DNA from: Franzmannia qiaohouensis
Lineage (GTDB): Bacteria; Pseudomonadota; Gammaproteobacteria; Pseudomonadales; Halomonadaceae
DNA length: 64,000 bases
Direction of reading: 5' to 3'
NCBI RefSeq assembly: GCF_031451695.1
Contig: NZ_JARWAM010000007.1
Location: 62,001 to 126,000, forward strand
Shown: positions 35,805-43,883 of the stretch, in pieces
Layout: the number at the start of each line of letters is the position of its first letter
Position numbering within the stretch: position 1 is the stretch's first letter
Notes under the pieces: generated by a model
The model's input: only the letters and a program-made list of their open reading frames with translations
What the model was told of the DNA's origin: nothing
The model's database searches: none
Program-made: the position numbers and the translations under genes

Positions 35805-36806
35805 ATGGAAATGTTCGACCTGTCATTGATCTGGGCGCTGATCATCGGCTTCGGCATCATGATGTACGTGCTCATGGACGGCTTCGATCTGGGCTTGGGG
35901 ATCCTGTTTCCCTTCGCCCCCGACGAGGACGCCCGCGACGTGATGATGAACTCGGTGGCGCCGGTGTGGGACGGCAACGAGACCTGGCTGGTGCTGGGCG
36001 GTGCCGGCCTGCTGGGGGCCTTCCCGCTGGTCTATTCGGTGTTCCTGCCGGCGCTCTATATTGGCGTGTTCCTGATGCTTGCCGGGCTGGTGTTCCGCGG
36101 CGTGGCCTTCGAGCTGCGCTTCAAGTCGCGCAAGAATCGTCGCTGGTGGAACCGCGCCTTCTGCTGGGGCTCGTCGGTGGCGGCCTTCGCCCAGGGCGCA
36201 GTGGTCGGCACCTACATCCAGGGCTTCGAGACCGAGAATTTCGCCTACGTCGGCGGCGCCTTCGACTGGCTGACGCCGTTCACCGTGCTCACCGGCATCG
36301 GCATGATGATCGGCTATGCGCTGCTGGGGACTACCTGGCTGATCCTCAAGTCGGAGGGCTACATCCAGGACTGGGCCTACCGGATCACGCCCCGACTGCT
36401 GATTGGCGTGGTGGCGATCTTCTTCGCCATCAGCCTGTGGACGCCGTTCGTCAATCCTGTCGTCTGGCAGCGCTGGTTCGGCAACATCCAGATCATCTGG
36501 ATACTGCCGGGGCTGGCCACGCTGTGCATGGCGCTGCTGGTGATGTCGATCAGGCAGCGCCGCGAGCTGCTACCGTTCATGTCGACGCTGGGCATCTTCC
36601 TGTTCACCTACCTCGGCCTGGTGGTCAGCAAGTGGCCGGTGATCGTGCCGCCCGACTACACCATCTGGGACGCCGCCTCGGCGCCGGAGTCGCAGCTGTT
36701 TCTGCTGATCGGGGTGCTGTTCGTGATCCCCATCATCCTGACCTATACCGCCTGGACCTACTGGGTGTTCCGCGGCAAGGTCAAGGTAGGTGAGGGCTAT
36801 CACTGA
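35805..36806 (+). CDS. cydB: Cytochrome bd-type quinol oxidase subunit II (CIO type)
   Basis: 333 residues, eight membrane segments. Typical CydB/CioB stretches: LMDGFDLGLGILFPF, GNETWLVLGGAGLLGAFP and RGVAFELRFK. It starts three bases after the cydA stop, with GGAGAGGAG overlapping the cydA end. The stop lies inside the open frame of cydD, so the next gene overlaps or abuts. Confidence 0.95.
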   Translation: MEMFDLSLIWALIIGFGIMMYVLMDGFDLGLGILFPFAPDEDARDVMMNSVAPVWDGNETWLVLGGAGLLGAFPLVYSVFLPALYIGVFLMLAGLVFRGVAFELRFKSRKNRRWWNRAFCWGSSVAAFAQGAVVGTYIQGFETENFAYVGGAFDWLTPFTVLTGIGMMIGYALLGTTWLILKSEGYIQDWAYRITPRLLIGVVAIFFAISLWTPFVNPVVWQRWFGNIQIIWILPGLATLCMALLVMSIRQRRELLPFMSTLGIFLFTYLGLVVSKWPVIVPPDYTIWDAASAPESQLFLLIGVLFVIPIILTYTAWTYWVFRGKVKVGEGYH

Positions 36807-36816
36807 GGTCGCCAGC

Positions 36817-38484
36817 GTGGGGCAGCAAGACTCTGTGTTGACGCCGCGCCGTTGGCTGGGCCGCCTGGCCGCCCGCCAGCGGCGTCTGATTGGCCTGTCG
36901 ATGGGCGCGGGGCTGTGCGTCGGGCTGGCCACCATCGTGCAGATGGCGCTGATCGCCGGCTGGGTCAGCGCACTGCTGGTGGATGATGCCGAACCGACGT
37001 CGCTTGCCGGCCTGGGCGTTGCGCTGATCGTTGTACTGGCGCTGCGGGCGGCGGCCCAATGGGCACAGGAGGTGGCCGGCCAGGAAGCCAGCCTGCGCAT
37101 TCGCCAGGCGGCGCGCTCCGAGCTGCTGGCGCATATCGAGGCGCTGGGGCCGGTGCGGCTGGGCGGGCGCCACAGTGCCGCCCTGGGCGGTCAGCTGGTG
37201 GAGCAGGTCGAGGCGCTGGATGGTTACTTCGCGCGTTTCTTGCCGCAGCTGCGCCTGGCGGTTGCGATCCCCGCGGTCATCGCCGTGCTGGTGCTGTGGC
37301 TCGACTGGCTGGCAGCGATCTTCCTGATGCTGGCGGCGCCCATGATCCCGCTGTTCATGGCGCTGGTGGGAATCGGCGCCGAACGCCTCAATCGGCAGCA
37401 GTTCGCCGCCGTCAGCCGGCTGGCGGGGCATTTCCTCGACCGCGTGCGCGGCATTACCACCCTGCAGTTGTTCAATCGCGCCGAGCAGGCCAGCGCCGAG
37501 GTGCACGCCGCCGCCGACGACTATCGACGCCTGAGCATGCGCACCCTGCGGCTGGCGTTCCTCTCCTCGGCGGTGCTCGAGTTCTTTGCCGCGGTGGCCA
37601 TCGCGGTCCTGGCGATCTATATCGGCTTCGGCCTGCTCGGCTATATCGACTACGGTCCCTCGCCGCAGCTGACGCTGTTCAGCGGCCTGTTGATCCTGCT
37701 GCTGGCGCCGGAATTCTTCCAGCCATTGCGCACCCTGTCGCAGCACTATCACGACCGTGCCGCGGCGCTGGGCGCCGCCGATGCGCTGGTGGCGCTGCTC
37801 AATCTGCCGCTGCCGAAAGGCGCCGCCCGGCGCCAGCCAAGCGACGGCCAGTCGGTGGTGTCGCTGGATGGGGTGAGCGTCACCTTTGCCGGTCGCGGGC
37901 GAGTGCTGGGGCCGCTGGATCTCACCATCGCGCCCGGCGAGTGCGTCGCCCTGGCAGGCCCCTCCGGGGCCGGCAAGTCGACGCTGCTGCAGCTGATTGC
38001 CGGCTTCGTCGACAGCGACACGGGACGGGTGACGGTGCCGGCCGGCGAGGTCGCCTGGATGGATCAGCGGCCGCTGCTGATCCACGGCAGCCTGGCCGAT
38101 AACCTGCGTCTTGCGGCCCCGGAGGCAAGCGACGCGGATATCGAGAGGGCGCTCGAGCAGGCGGGGCTCGGCGAGCTGCTTGGCGCGCTGCCGGCGGGGA
38201 TCGACACCGCGCTGGGTGAGCGCGGCGCCGGGCTCTCCGGCGGCCAGGCCCAGCGCCTGGCGCTGGCACGGGTGTTCTTGTCGGGCGCATCGCTGGTACT
38301 GCTCGACGAGCCTACCGCGAGCGTCGACGACGACACCCAGACAGCGCTTATCGAGGCGCTCAAGGCGCTGACGGCGGCGGGGCGGACCCTGATCATCGCC
38401 ACCCACCATCCGGCATTGATGGGAATGGCCGGCCGCGTGGTACGCCTCGAGGACGGCAGGCGCGTCGATGAGGTGATGCCATGA
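36817..38484 (+). CDS. cydD: ABC exporter subunit CydD, needed for cytochrome bd assembly
   Basis: 555 residues from GTG at 36817, which has TGAGG eight bases upstream; a GTG at 36790, overlapping cydB, would add nine residues. Six membrane segments (about 20-310) precede an ATPase domain: Walker A AGPSGAGKSTLLQL, signature GLSGGQAQRLALARV, Walker B LVLLDEPTASVD and the H-loop ATHHPALM. CydDC in E. coli exports glutathione and cysteine to the periplasm and is needed for haem insertion into cytochrome bd. It overlaps cydC by four bases. Confidence 0.93.
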   Translation: MGQQDSVLTPRRWLGRLAARQRRLIGLSMGAGLCVGLATIVQMALIAGWVSALLVDDAEPTSLAGLGVALIVVLALRAAAQWAQEVAGQEASLRIRQAARSELLAHIEALGPVRLGGRHSAALGGQLVEQVEALDGYFARFLPQLRLAVAIPAVIAVLVLWLDWLAAIFLMLAAPMIPLFMALVGIGAERLNRQQFAAVSRLAGHFLDRVRGITTLQLFNRAEQASAEVHAAADDYRRLSMRTLRLAFLSSAVLEFFAAVAIAVLAIYIGFGLLGYIDYGPSPQLTLFSGLLILLLAPEFFQPLRTLSQHYHDRAAALGAADALVALLNLPLPKGAARRQPSDGQSVVSLDGVSVTFAGRGRVLGPLDLTIAPGECVALAGPSGAGKSTLLQLIAGFVDSDTGRVTVPAGEVAWMDQRPLLIHGSLADNLRLAAPEASDADIERALEQAGLGELLGALPAGIDTALGERGAGLSGGQAQRLALARVFLSGASLVLLDEPTASVDDDTQTALIEALKALTAAGRTLIIATHHPALMGMAGRVVRLEDGRRVDEVMP

Positions 38485-40205
38485 GTCTGCTGGCGAGCGT
38501 CTACCGCGAGCTACGCCCCTGGCTCAAGCTGCTCGGTCGGCGCCGCGGGCGGCTGGCGCTGGGCGCACTGCTGATGGCGATCACCGCCTTCGCCGGTATC
38601 GGCCTGCTGGCGCTGTCGGGCTGGTTCATCACCGCCACCGCCCTGACCGGCATGCTGCTGGCCGCCGGGGTGGCGGCGAGTCTCGACGTATATGTGCCCG
38701 GCGGCGGGATTCGCTTCTTCGCGCTGACCCGCACCGTGGCCCGATATCTCGAGCGAGTCTACAACCACGACAGCGTGCTGCGCCTGCTGGCCGACCTGCG
38801 CGGCGGCATGTTCCGGGTGCTGGTGCGGCTCGACGGCCAGGCGCTGTCGAAGCGGCGCGCCAGCGAGTGGTTGAACCGCCTGACCGCCGATATCGATACC
38901 CTCGACAGCCTCTACCTGCGCCTTATGGCGCCGCCGCTGGTGGCGCTGCTGGCGATTGCCGGCCTGACGCTGCTGATTGGCGTGTTCCTGCCTTGGGCGG
39001 GGGCGCTGGCGGGCGGCTTGCTGCTGGGGCTGTGGGTGCTGCTTACCCTGGGGCAGGCGCGCCTGGGCATGGCGGCGAGCCAGCGTCGGGTTGCCAGCCT
39101 GGATCGCTTGCGCAGCCGTGCCATCGAGCATGTCCAGGGGCTCGCCGAGCTCAGCGCCTATACCGGCCTGGCGGCCCACCGTCGGCGCCTGGACGAGCAC
39201 CAGCAGGCGCTGTATGCCGATCAGCGTCTGCTCGGTCGACGTGCAGCACTCGGCAATGCCCTGGTGGGGCTGGGGGTCGGCGTGACACTGCTGGCGGTAC
39301 TGTGGCTGGCCAGCCTGGCCTATGCTCGCGGCGTCTTGAGCGGGCCGCTGGTGGTGATGATGCCGCTGGCGGTGCTGGCGCTGGCCGAGACGCTGGGACT
39401 GCTGCCCAGCGCCTTCACGCAGCTGGGTGCGACCCGCGCCGCGGCCCGACGCCTCAACGCCCTGGGCGCCGCCCAGGGAGCGATAGACGACCCCAGGCAG
39501 CCAGCGCCGCTAGGCTCGACCACGCCTCGCCTCGCGTTCCAGGCTGTGTCGCTGCGCTATCCGGGGGCGCTGCAGCCGGCGCTGGAGCAAGTCTCGCTGG
39601 GCCTGGAGGCCGGACAGCGGCTGGCGCTGCTGGGTGCCTCGGGGGCCGGCAAGTCGAGCCTGGCCCAGCTGGCCACACGCCTGATCGACCCCCAGACGGG
39701 CCGGGTGACCCTCGATGGCCAGCCGCTGGTGGAACTGGCACTGCACGAGGTGCGCGGCTGCGTCGGGCTGCTGACCCAGCAGGGTGAGCTGTTCGACGAC
39801 AGCTTGGCCGCCAATCTGCGGCTCGGCGCTCCGCTGGCCAGCGACTCCCAGCTGTGCCAGGCGCTGGCCACGGTCGAGCTGGATGCCTGGGCGGAGCAGG
39901 CGCAGGGGCTGGCAACGCGGGTCGGAGAGGGCGGCCAACAGCTGTCGGGTGGCCAGGCCCGGCGCCTGTGCCTGGCGCGGCTGCTGCTGGCCGAGCCGCG
40001 CATCGTGATTCTCGACGAGCCCTTCGCCGGGCTCGATGCGGCGCTGGCCGAACGCATCGCCGCGCGCCTCGACCACTGGCTTGCCGGACGCAGCCTGCTG
40101 CTGCTCTGCCACCAGCGCGCTGGTCAGCCGCTGGCGGCGCTCGGCGTTGACGACTGGCGGCAACTGGAGAGGGGGAAAATGGCTCTCAGTGAGGGACGCC
40201 GGTGA
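38481..40205 (+). CDS. cydC: ABC exporter subunit CydC; 3' end encoded by a repeat element
   Basis: 574 residues. Membrane domain to about 310, then Walker A GASGAGKSSLAQLA, signature QLSGGQARRLCLARL, Walker B IVILDEPFAGLD. Partner of CydD; start within ATGA. The final residues (about ALSEGRR and the TGA) lie inside the terminal part of repeat copy B, so the insertion appears to have supplied a new C-terminus. Length still fits E. coli CydC (573), so few residues were changed. Confidence 0.93.
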   Translation: MSLLASVYRELRPWLKLLGRRRGRLALGALLMAITAFAGIGLLALSGWFITATALTGMLLAAGVAASLDVYVPGGGIRFFALTRTVARYLERVYNHDSVLRLLADLRGGMFRVLVRLDGQALSKRRASEWLNRLTADIDTLDSLYLRLMAPPLVALLAIAGLTLLIGVFLPWAGALAGGLLLGLWVLLTLGQARLGMAASQRRVASLDRLRSRAIEHVQGLAELSAYTGLAAHRRRLDEHQQALYADQRLLGRRAALGNALVGLGVGVTLLAVLWLASLAYARGVLSGPLVVMMPLAVLALAETLGLLPSAFTQLGATRAAARRLNALGAAQGAIDDPRQPAPLGSTTPRLAFQAVSLRYPGALQPALEQVSLGLEAGQRLALLGASGAGKSSLAQLATRLIDPQTGRVTLDGQPLVELALHEVRGCVGLLTQQGELFDDSLAANLRLGAPLASDSQLCQALATVELDAWAEQAQGLATRVGEGGQQLSGGQARRLCLARLLLAEPRIVILDEPFAGLDAALAERIAARLDHWLAGRSLLLLCHQRAGQPLAALGVDDWRQLERGKMALSEGRR

Positions 40206-40296
40206 GGAGGTCCTACGCCATGGACGGCGTAGGTAGCGCCCAGGGATGGGTTTATAGCGCCTCCTCATAGGCCTGCCGGCGGATCAGTCCCGAACG
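40186..40296 (-). repeat. Copy B of the structured repeat, overlapping the end of cydC
   Basis: Minus-strand copy. Apical stem CTACGCCGT/ATGGCGTAG (one G-T pair), the GAGGAGG/CCTCCTC stem and the common central segment are present. About 11 bases are missing on the right side, removing the partner of the outer arm. Its outer end (GGCGTCCCTC on the minus strand) forms the last codons of cydC. It fills about half of the cydC-add gap. Confidence 0.88.
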
Positions 40297-40428
40297 ATAC
40301 TGCACTGCTACATGCTTCAATGTGAGATATCCAACGTTGGCACGCGTCGCTACGGGTGGTTTTGCGCAAACGGTCAAAGTGTCGCAGGATGGAGTAAATC
40401 CGCGCCGATGCCTGATCAGGAACTCATC

Positions 40429-41427
40429 ATGCAAGACTTCATTACCCGCCTACCCAAGGCCGAACTGCACCTGCATATCGAGGGCTCATTGGAGCCCGAG
40501 CTGATGTTTGCCCTCGCCGAACGCAATGGCGTGGCGCTGCCCTACGCAAGCGTCGAGGAGGTGCGTGCGGCCTACCAGTTCGATGACCTGCAGTCGTTCC
40601 TGGATCTCTACTACCAGGGCATGAGCGTGCTGCGCACGGCCGAGGATTTCTTCGACCTGGCCATGGACTACTTCCGCCGCGCCAGCGCCGAAGGCGTGGT
40701 CCACGTCGAGCTGCACTTCGACCCCCAAGCGCATCTGTCGCGGGGCATCGAACTAGGTGTGGTGATCGAAGGGCTGGCCCGAGCCTGCCGGCTGGCCCGG
40801 CGCGAGCTCGACCTGAGCAGCGCCTTGATCATGGCGTTTCTGCGCGACCGCCCGGCGGACGAGGCGATGCAGGTGCTCGAGCGCGCCGCCCCCTACTGGG
40901 AAATGCTCGACGCCATCGGACTGGACAGCGCCGAACACGGCCATCCACCGGAGAAATTCGTCGAGGTGTTCGAGCGCGCCCGGGCGCTGGGTATCGCACG
41001 GGTTGCCCACGCCGGCGAGGAGGGGCCGCCGGCCTATATCACCCAGGCACTCGACCTGCTCGACGTGTGCCGCATCGATCACGGCGTGCGCTGCCTCGAA
41101 GATCCTGCTCTGGTCACACGGCTGCGTGAGTTGCAGATGCCGCTGACGGTCTGCCCGCTCTCCAACGTCAAGCTCAAGGTGGTCGAGCGTATCGACGACC
41201 ACCCGCTGCCGCAGCTGCTCGAGGCGGGCCTGCTGCTGACCATCAACTCCGATGACCCGGCCTATTTCGGCGGCGGCATGCATGACAACTTCAGCGCCTG
41301 CCAGCGTGCCTTCGGTTGGTCCGAGGCGACCCTGGTGGGGCTGGCGCGTAATGCCATCGACGTGGCCTTCATGGACGACGCGCGGCGCGCCGAGCTGCTG
41401 GCGCGCCTCGACGCCCTCGCCGTGTAA
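40429..41427 (+). CDS. Adenine deaminase (adenosine-deaminase-like family)
   Basis: 332 residues from ATG at 40429 (CAGGAA upstream); an ATG seven codons earlier has a poorer ribosome site. Zinc ligands and catalytic residues: HLHIEG near the start, VAHAGEEGPP, RIDHGVR and NSDDPAYFGG. The pattern LEPELMFALAERN plus LQSFLDLYYQG matches the Pseudomonas PA0148-type enzymes shown to be adenine rather than adenosine deaminases (family knowledge). The reaction would be adenine to hypoxanthine, feeding the xanthine dehydrogenase encoded downstream. Automatic annotation would probably call it add. Confidence 0.88.
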   Translation: MQDFITRLPKAELHLHIEGSLEPELMFALAERNGVALPYASVEEVRAAYQFDDLQSFLDLYYQGMSVLRTAEDFFDLAMDYFRRASAEGVVHVELHFDPQAHLSRGIELGVVIEGLARACRLARRELDLSSALIMAFLRDRPADEAMQVLERAAPYWEMLDAIGLDSAEHGHPPEKFVEVFERARALGIARVAHAGEEGPPAYITQALDLLDVCRIDHGVRCLEDPALVTRLRELQMPLTVCPLSNVKLKVVERIDDHPLPQLLEAGLLLTINSDDPAYFGGGMHDNFSACQRAFGWSEATLVGLARNAIDVAFMDDARRAELLARLDALAV

Positions 41428-41438
41428 GTCGCCAGGCG

Positions 41439-42059
41439 CTATTCGAGATTGCGCATCCACTGCTTGACCAGTCGCCGGTCGCGGCGCCGGGTCAGGCGCT
41501 GGGTGTCGAGCTGAGCCGGGGTGATCGAGCAGGCATCGCCATCATCGTCGAGAATGAAGCGGCGTCGTGCGCCCACCGGCTGGTCCTCGGAACCGTAGAT
41601 GGCGATGACGCGCAGCTCGATGGCCTTGAAGGTCAGCTCGCCGCTGGGGCGATGCCCGTCGAGCTCGATATCGTGGTCCTCGGCAACCCGCTGTATCAGC
41701 TCCTTAAAGCTGCCGATATGCAGGTAGCCGCCGGATGACAAGGGCCCCTGGTGGCTACGATATTCGGTTTGACCGTCGTCGTTGGACTGCTGGTAGTCGC
41801 TGACATCGAGCAGCAGCGGCTCTTGCGAGGTCTCGATACGTACCACGATATGCTGGATGAAGATCGCCTCGGCGCTCATGTTGCTGATCAGGCAGAGTGA
41901 GTCGATGTCCTTGCCCTGGCCGCGGTTGATGATCAACCGCGCACGACGCTGGCGGACATAGCCGTTGTAGAGCAGCTGGGCGTAGAACACCCAGACGAAG
42001 AGGGTGAGGACACCGGCGATCGCATTGATCGCCTGGGCGTGATCGCTGATCCATTGCAT
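41439..42059 (-). CDS. Hypothetical protein with one N-terminal membrane anchor
   Basis: 206 residues. A single hydrophobic segment (about 14-33, AIAGVLTLFVWVFYAQLLY) precedes a soluble domain with a mixed alpha/beta look (LIINRGQGKDIDSLCLISNM, IFIQHIVVRIETS, LTFKAIELRVIAIYG). The end is basic (TRRRDRRLVKQWM). No catalytic motif or family recognised. It converges on the adenine deaminase gene with an 11-base gap and lies 29 bases after a GNAT gene on the same strand. Confidence 0.78.
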   Translation of the reverse strand: MQWISDHAQAINAIAGVLTLFVWVFYAQLLYNGYVRQRRARLIINRGQGKDIDSLCLISNMSAEAIFIQHIVVRIETSQEPLLLDVSDYQQSNDDGQTEYRSHQGPLSSGGYLHIGSFKELIQRVAEDHDIELDGHRPSGELTFKAIELRVIAIYGSEDQPVGARRRFILDDDGDACSITPAQLDTQRLTRRRDRRLVKQWMRNLE

Positions 42060-42088
42060 GGGGTGAACGTCCTGTTCGCGTTGCTTGG

Positions 42089-42538
42089 TTACTGGGTGTC
42101 GAGCTGATAGGTCTGCCAGTCGGTATGCGTGGCGTGGCGGTCATAGACGGCGCGGCCGCGATAGTTCTGCTCGCGGGTGATCCAGCGCACGAACGGCCAG
42201 CCGTGGCTGCGCGCCTCCTCGCGTAGCGTCTCGAGCATGGTGTCCACCGCGCCGCTGCCGCGATGGGCCGGGTCGACATAGAGGTCGTCGAGGAAGCCGA
42301 TGTACGTGCCGCGCAGCGGCGACGGCATGGCGCGGTAGTGCATCAGGCCAATGGCCCGGCCCTCCTCACTCTTCGCCAGCCGACAGTAGAAGGCCATGTC
42401 CGGCTGCTGAATCCAGTCCCATACGGTGTCCAGCGTCTGCTCGGTCATCGGCACGCCGTAGTAGTCGGCGTAGCCGCGATAGAGGCGAATCCACTCGGGC
42501 TGGTCGACGGCTTGGGGGGATGCCAGGGTGACGGTCAT
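42089..42538 (-). CDS. GNAT-family N-acetyltransferase
   Basis: 149 residues from ATG at 42538 (GGAGAA upstream). The acetyl-CoA-binding motif A is visible as FLDDLYVDPAHRGSGAVDTMLETL, an unusual form of the RxxGxG/A loop. The C-terminal part has WITREQNYRGRAVYDRHA, typical of GNATs acting on small amines or amino acids. Substrate unknown. Probably cotranscribed with the hypothetical gene that follows. Confidence 0.87.
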   Translation of the reverse strand: MTVTLASPQAVDQPEWIRLYRGYADYYGVPMTEQTLDTVWDWIQQPDMAFYCRLAKSEEGRAIGLMHYRAMPSPLRGTYIGFLDDLYVDPAHRGSGAVDTMLETLREEARSHGWPFVRWITREQNYRGRAVYDRHATHTDWQTYQLDTQ

Positions 42539-42632
42539 GGGCGATTCTCCGCGGGATAAAAGCATTGGCGCTATGTCCAGACTACCATCGAGGGCCGAGA
42601 TCGCCACCTGCCGCTGCTTGGCTATTCAGACA

Positions 42633-42658
42633 ACGATACCGGCCTGAGCCGGTATCGT
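42633..42658 (-). terminator. Hairpin terminator after the cytochrome c peroxidase gene
   Basis: Perfect 11-bp stem ACGATACCGGC/GCCGGTATCGT with a four-base loop, 27 bases past the peroxidase stop. The T-content after it is modest on both strands, so it may act in either direction or only weakly. Confidence 0.65.
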
Positions 42659-42685
42659 CTTGCTGGCCGTCCTGGCGATGGGGTG

Positions 42686-43675
42686 CTACGGCAGCGCCGG
42701 GACCTCGAACTCCGGCATCTCACCGGTGAGGGTGTGCAGGAAGGCGGTGATATCGTCGATCTTGTCCACCTCGAACTCGCGGCCGAGCATCTCACTGCCC
42801 ATGATGGCGACGGCTTCCTCGAGGGTCGCGGTGGCGCCGTTGTTCATGTAGGGGTAGGTCACACCCACGTTGCGCAGCGTCGGGGTGCGGAAGCGGTACA
42901 TGTCGCGCTCCTCGCCGGTAACCTCGTAGCGGCCGACGTCAGTGGAACCCGGCACCTGGATGCGGTGGAAGTTGCTGTCGGTGAAGGCGGGGCCACTGTG
43001 GCAAGCGGCGCAGCCGTTATCGACGAAGGCCACCATGCCGCGCTTTTCCTGCTCGTCGAGCGCATCCAGGTCGCCACGCAGATAGCGGTCGAAGGGCGAG
43101 TTCGGGGTATTCAAGGTGCGCTGGAAACTGGCCAGCGCCTTGGCCAGGTTGTCGGTGCTGATGGGGTCCTCATCATCGGGATAGGCGGCAGCGAACTTCT
43201 CCTGATACAGCGAGAATTCGGTCAGCCGTTCGATGGCGTGCTCGAGCTGCATGGCCATCTCGATATCGGCCTCGATGGGCCCCAGCGCCTGGCCCTCGAG
43301 GTCCGGTTCGCGACCGTCCCAGAACTGCGATTCGAGAAACCCCGAGTTGAGCACGGTGGGGGTGTTGCGCTCGCCAATCTGGCCGTCGTGGCCGGTGGCG
43401 CGCGGGATTCGGTCGCTCCAGCCGAGTGCCGGATTGTGGCAGGTGGCGCAGCTGATCACGCCGCTGGCGGAAATGCGCGGCTCGAAGAACAGCATGTTAC
43501 CGAGTTCGACCTTCTCCTCGGTCAGCGAATTATCGGCAGGAATCGGCGGAAAATGCGGCAGTGGCTCGAAGCGCTCTCGATAGTCGGCAAAGCCGTCATC
43601 GGCGCTGGCGCTGAGCGATACTCCCAGCAGCGCGCTTGCGCCAATTGCAGCGATCCAGGATGTCTTGTGTTGCAT
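42686..43675 (-). CDS. Di-haem cytochrome c peroxidase family protein
   Basis: 329 residues. Signal peptide (cleavage after SLSASA, about residue 25). Two c-type haem sites: CATCH (76-80) and CAACH (222-226). The CcpA/MauG-family segment FWDGREPDLEGQA lies between them. Periplasmic reduction of hydrogen peroxide with electrons from cytochrome c is the expected role; MauG-like alternatives cannot be excluded. The start is ATG at 43675 with GAGGGGAAACC upstream. An FNR/ANR-like site lies 103 bases before it, fitting low-oxygen control of such genes in other proteobacteria. Confidence 0.92.
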   Translation of the reverse strand: MQHKTSWIAAIGASALLGVSLSASADDGFADYRERFEPLPHFPPIPADNSLTEEKVELGNMLFFEPRISASGVISCATCHNPALGWSDRIPRATGHDGQIGERNTPTVLNSGFLESQFWDGREPDLEGQALGPIEADIEMAMQLEHAIERLTEFSLYQEKFAAAYPDDEDPISTDNLAKALASFQRTLNTPNSPFDRYLRGDLDALDEQEKRGMVAFVDNGCAACHSGPAFTDSNFHRIQVPGSTDVGRYEVTGEERDMYRFRTPTLRNVGVTYPYMNNGATATLEEAVAIMGSEMLGREFEVDKIDDITAFLHTLTGEMPEFEVPALP

Positions 43676-43777
43676 GTTTGGTTTCCCCTCTTCGTATCCC
43701 TGTATCTGTTTTTCACACCGCATCAGAGACCAGAAAGCGGTGCCATATCAGGCTAAGGGGCCGCAGGGAAACGTGCC

Positions 43778-43791
43778 TTGAGCTGGATCAA
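43778..43791 (-). promoter_or_regulatory. FNR/ANR-type box upstream of cytochrome c peroxidase
   Basis: TTGAG-CTGG-ATCAA matches the FNR/ANR consensus TTGAT-N4-ATCAA at 9 of 10 defined bases. It lies 103 bases upstream of the peroxidase start and outside the guaD terminator, in the only upstream region this gene has. Confidence 0.65.
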
Positions 43792-43811
43792 GCAAGCATA
43801 CAAAGCAGACA

Positions 43812-43843
43812 TAAAAAGGGGCGACCATCAGAGATGGTCGCCC
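43812..43843 (-). terminator. Terminator of guaD (end of the xdh-gua operon)
   Basis: On the minus strand, GGGCGACCATC/GATGGTCGCCC (11 bp, three-base loop) is followed by CTTTTTA. It lies 41 bases after the guaD stop. A textbook Rho-independent terminator. Confidence 0.92.
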
Positions 43844-43883
43844 AATCAGCGCAACGCTCATGTACCTGGCACATGCATGGCTA

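Noticed and set aside
40340..40370. Sigma-54 promoter before adenine deaminase (TTGGCACG...GC)
   Set aside because: The GG-GC spacing is 8 rather than 10 bases.
40297..40428. Purine riboswitch upstream of adenine deaminase
   Set aside because: No conserved three-way-junction core or loop-loop motif could be seen.
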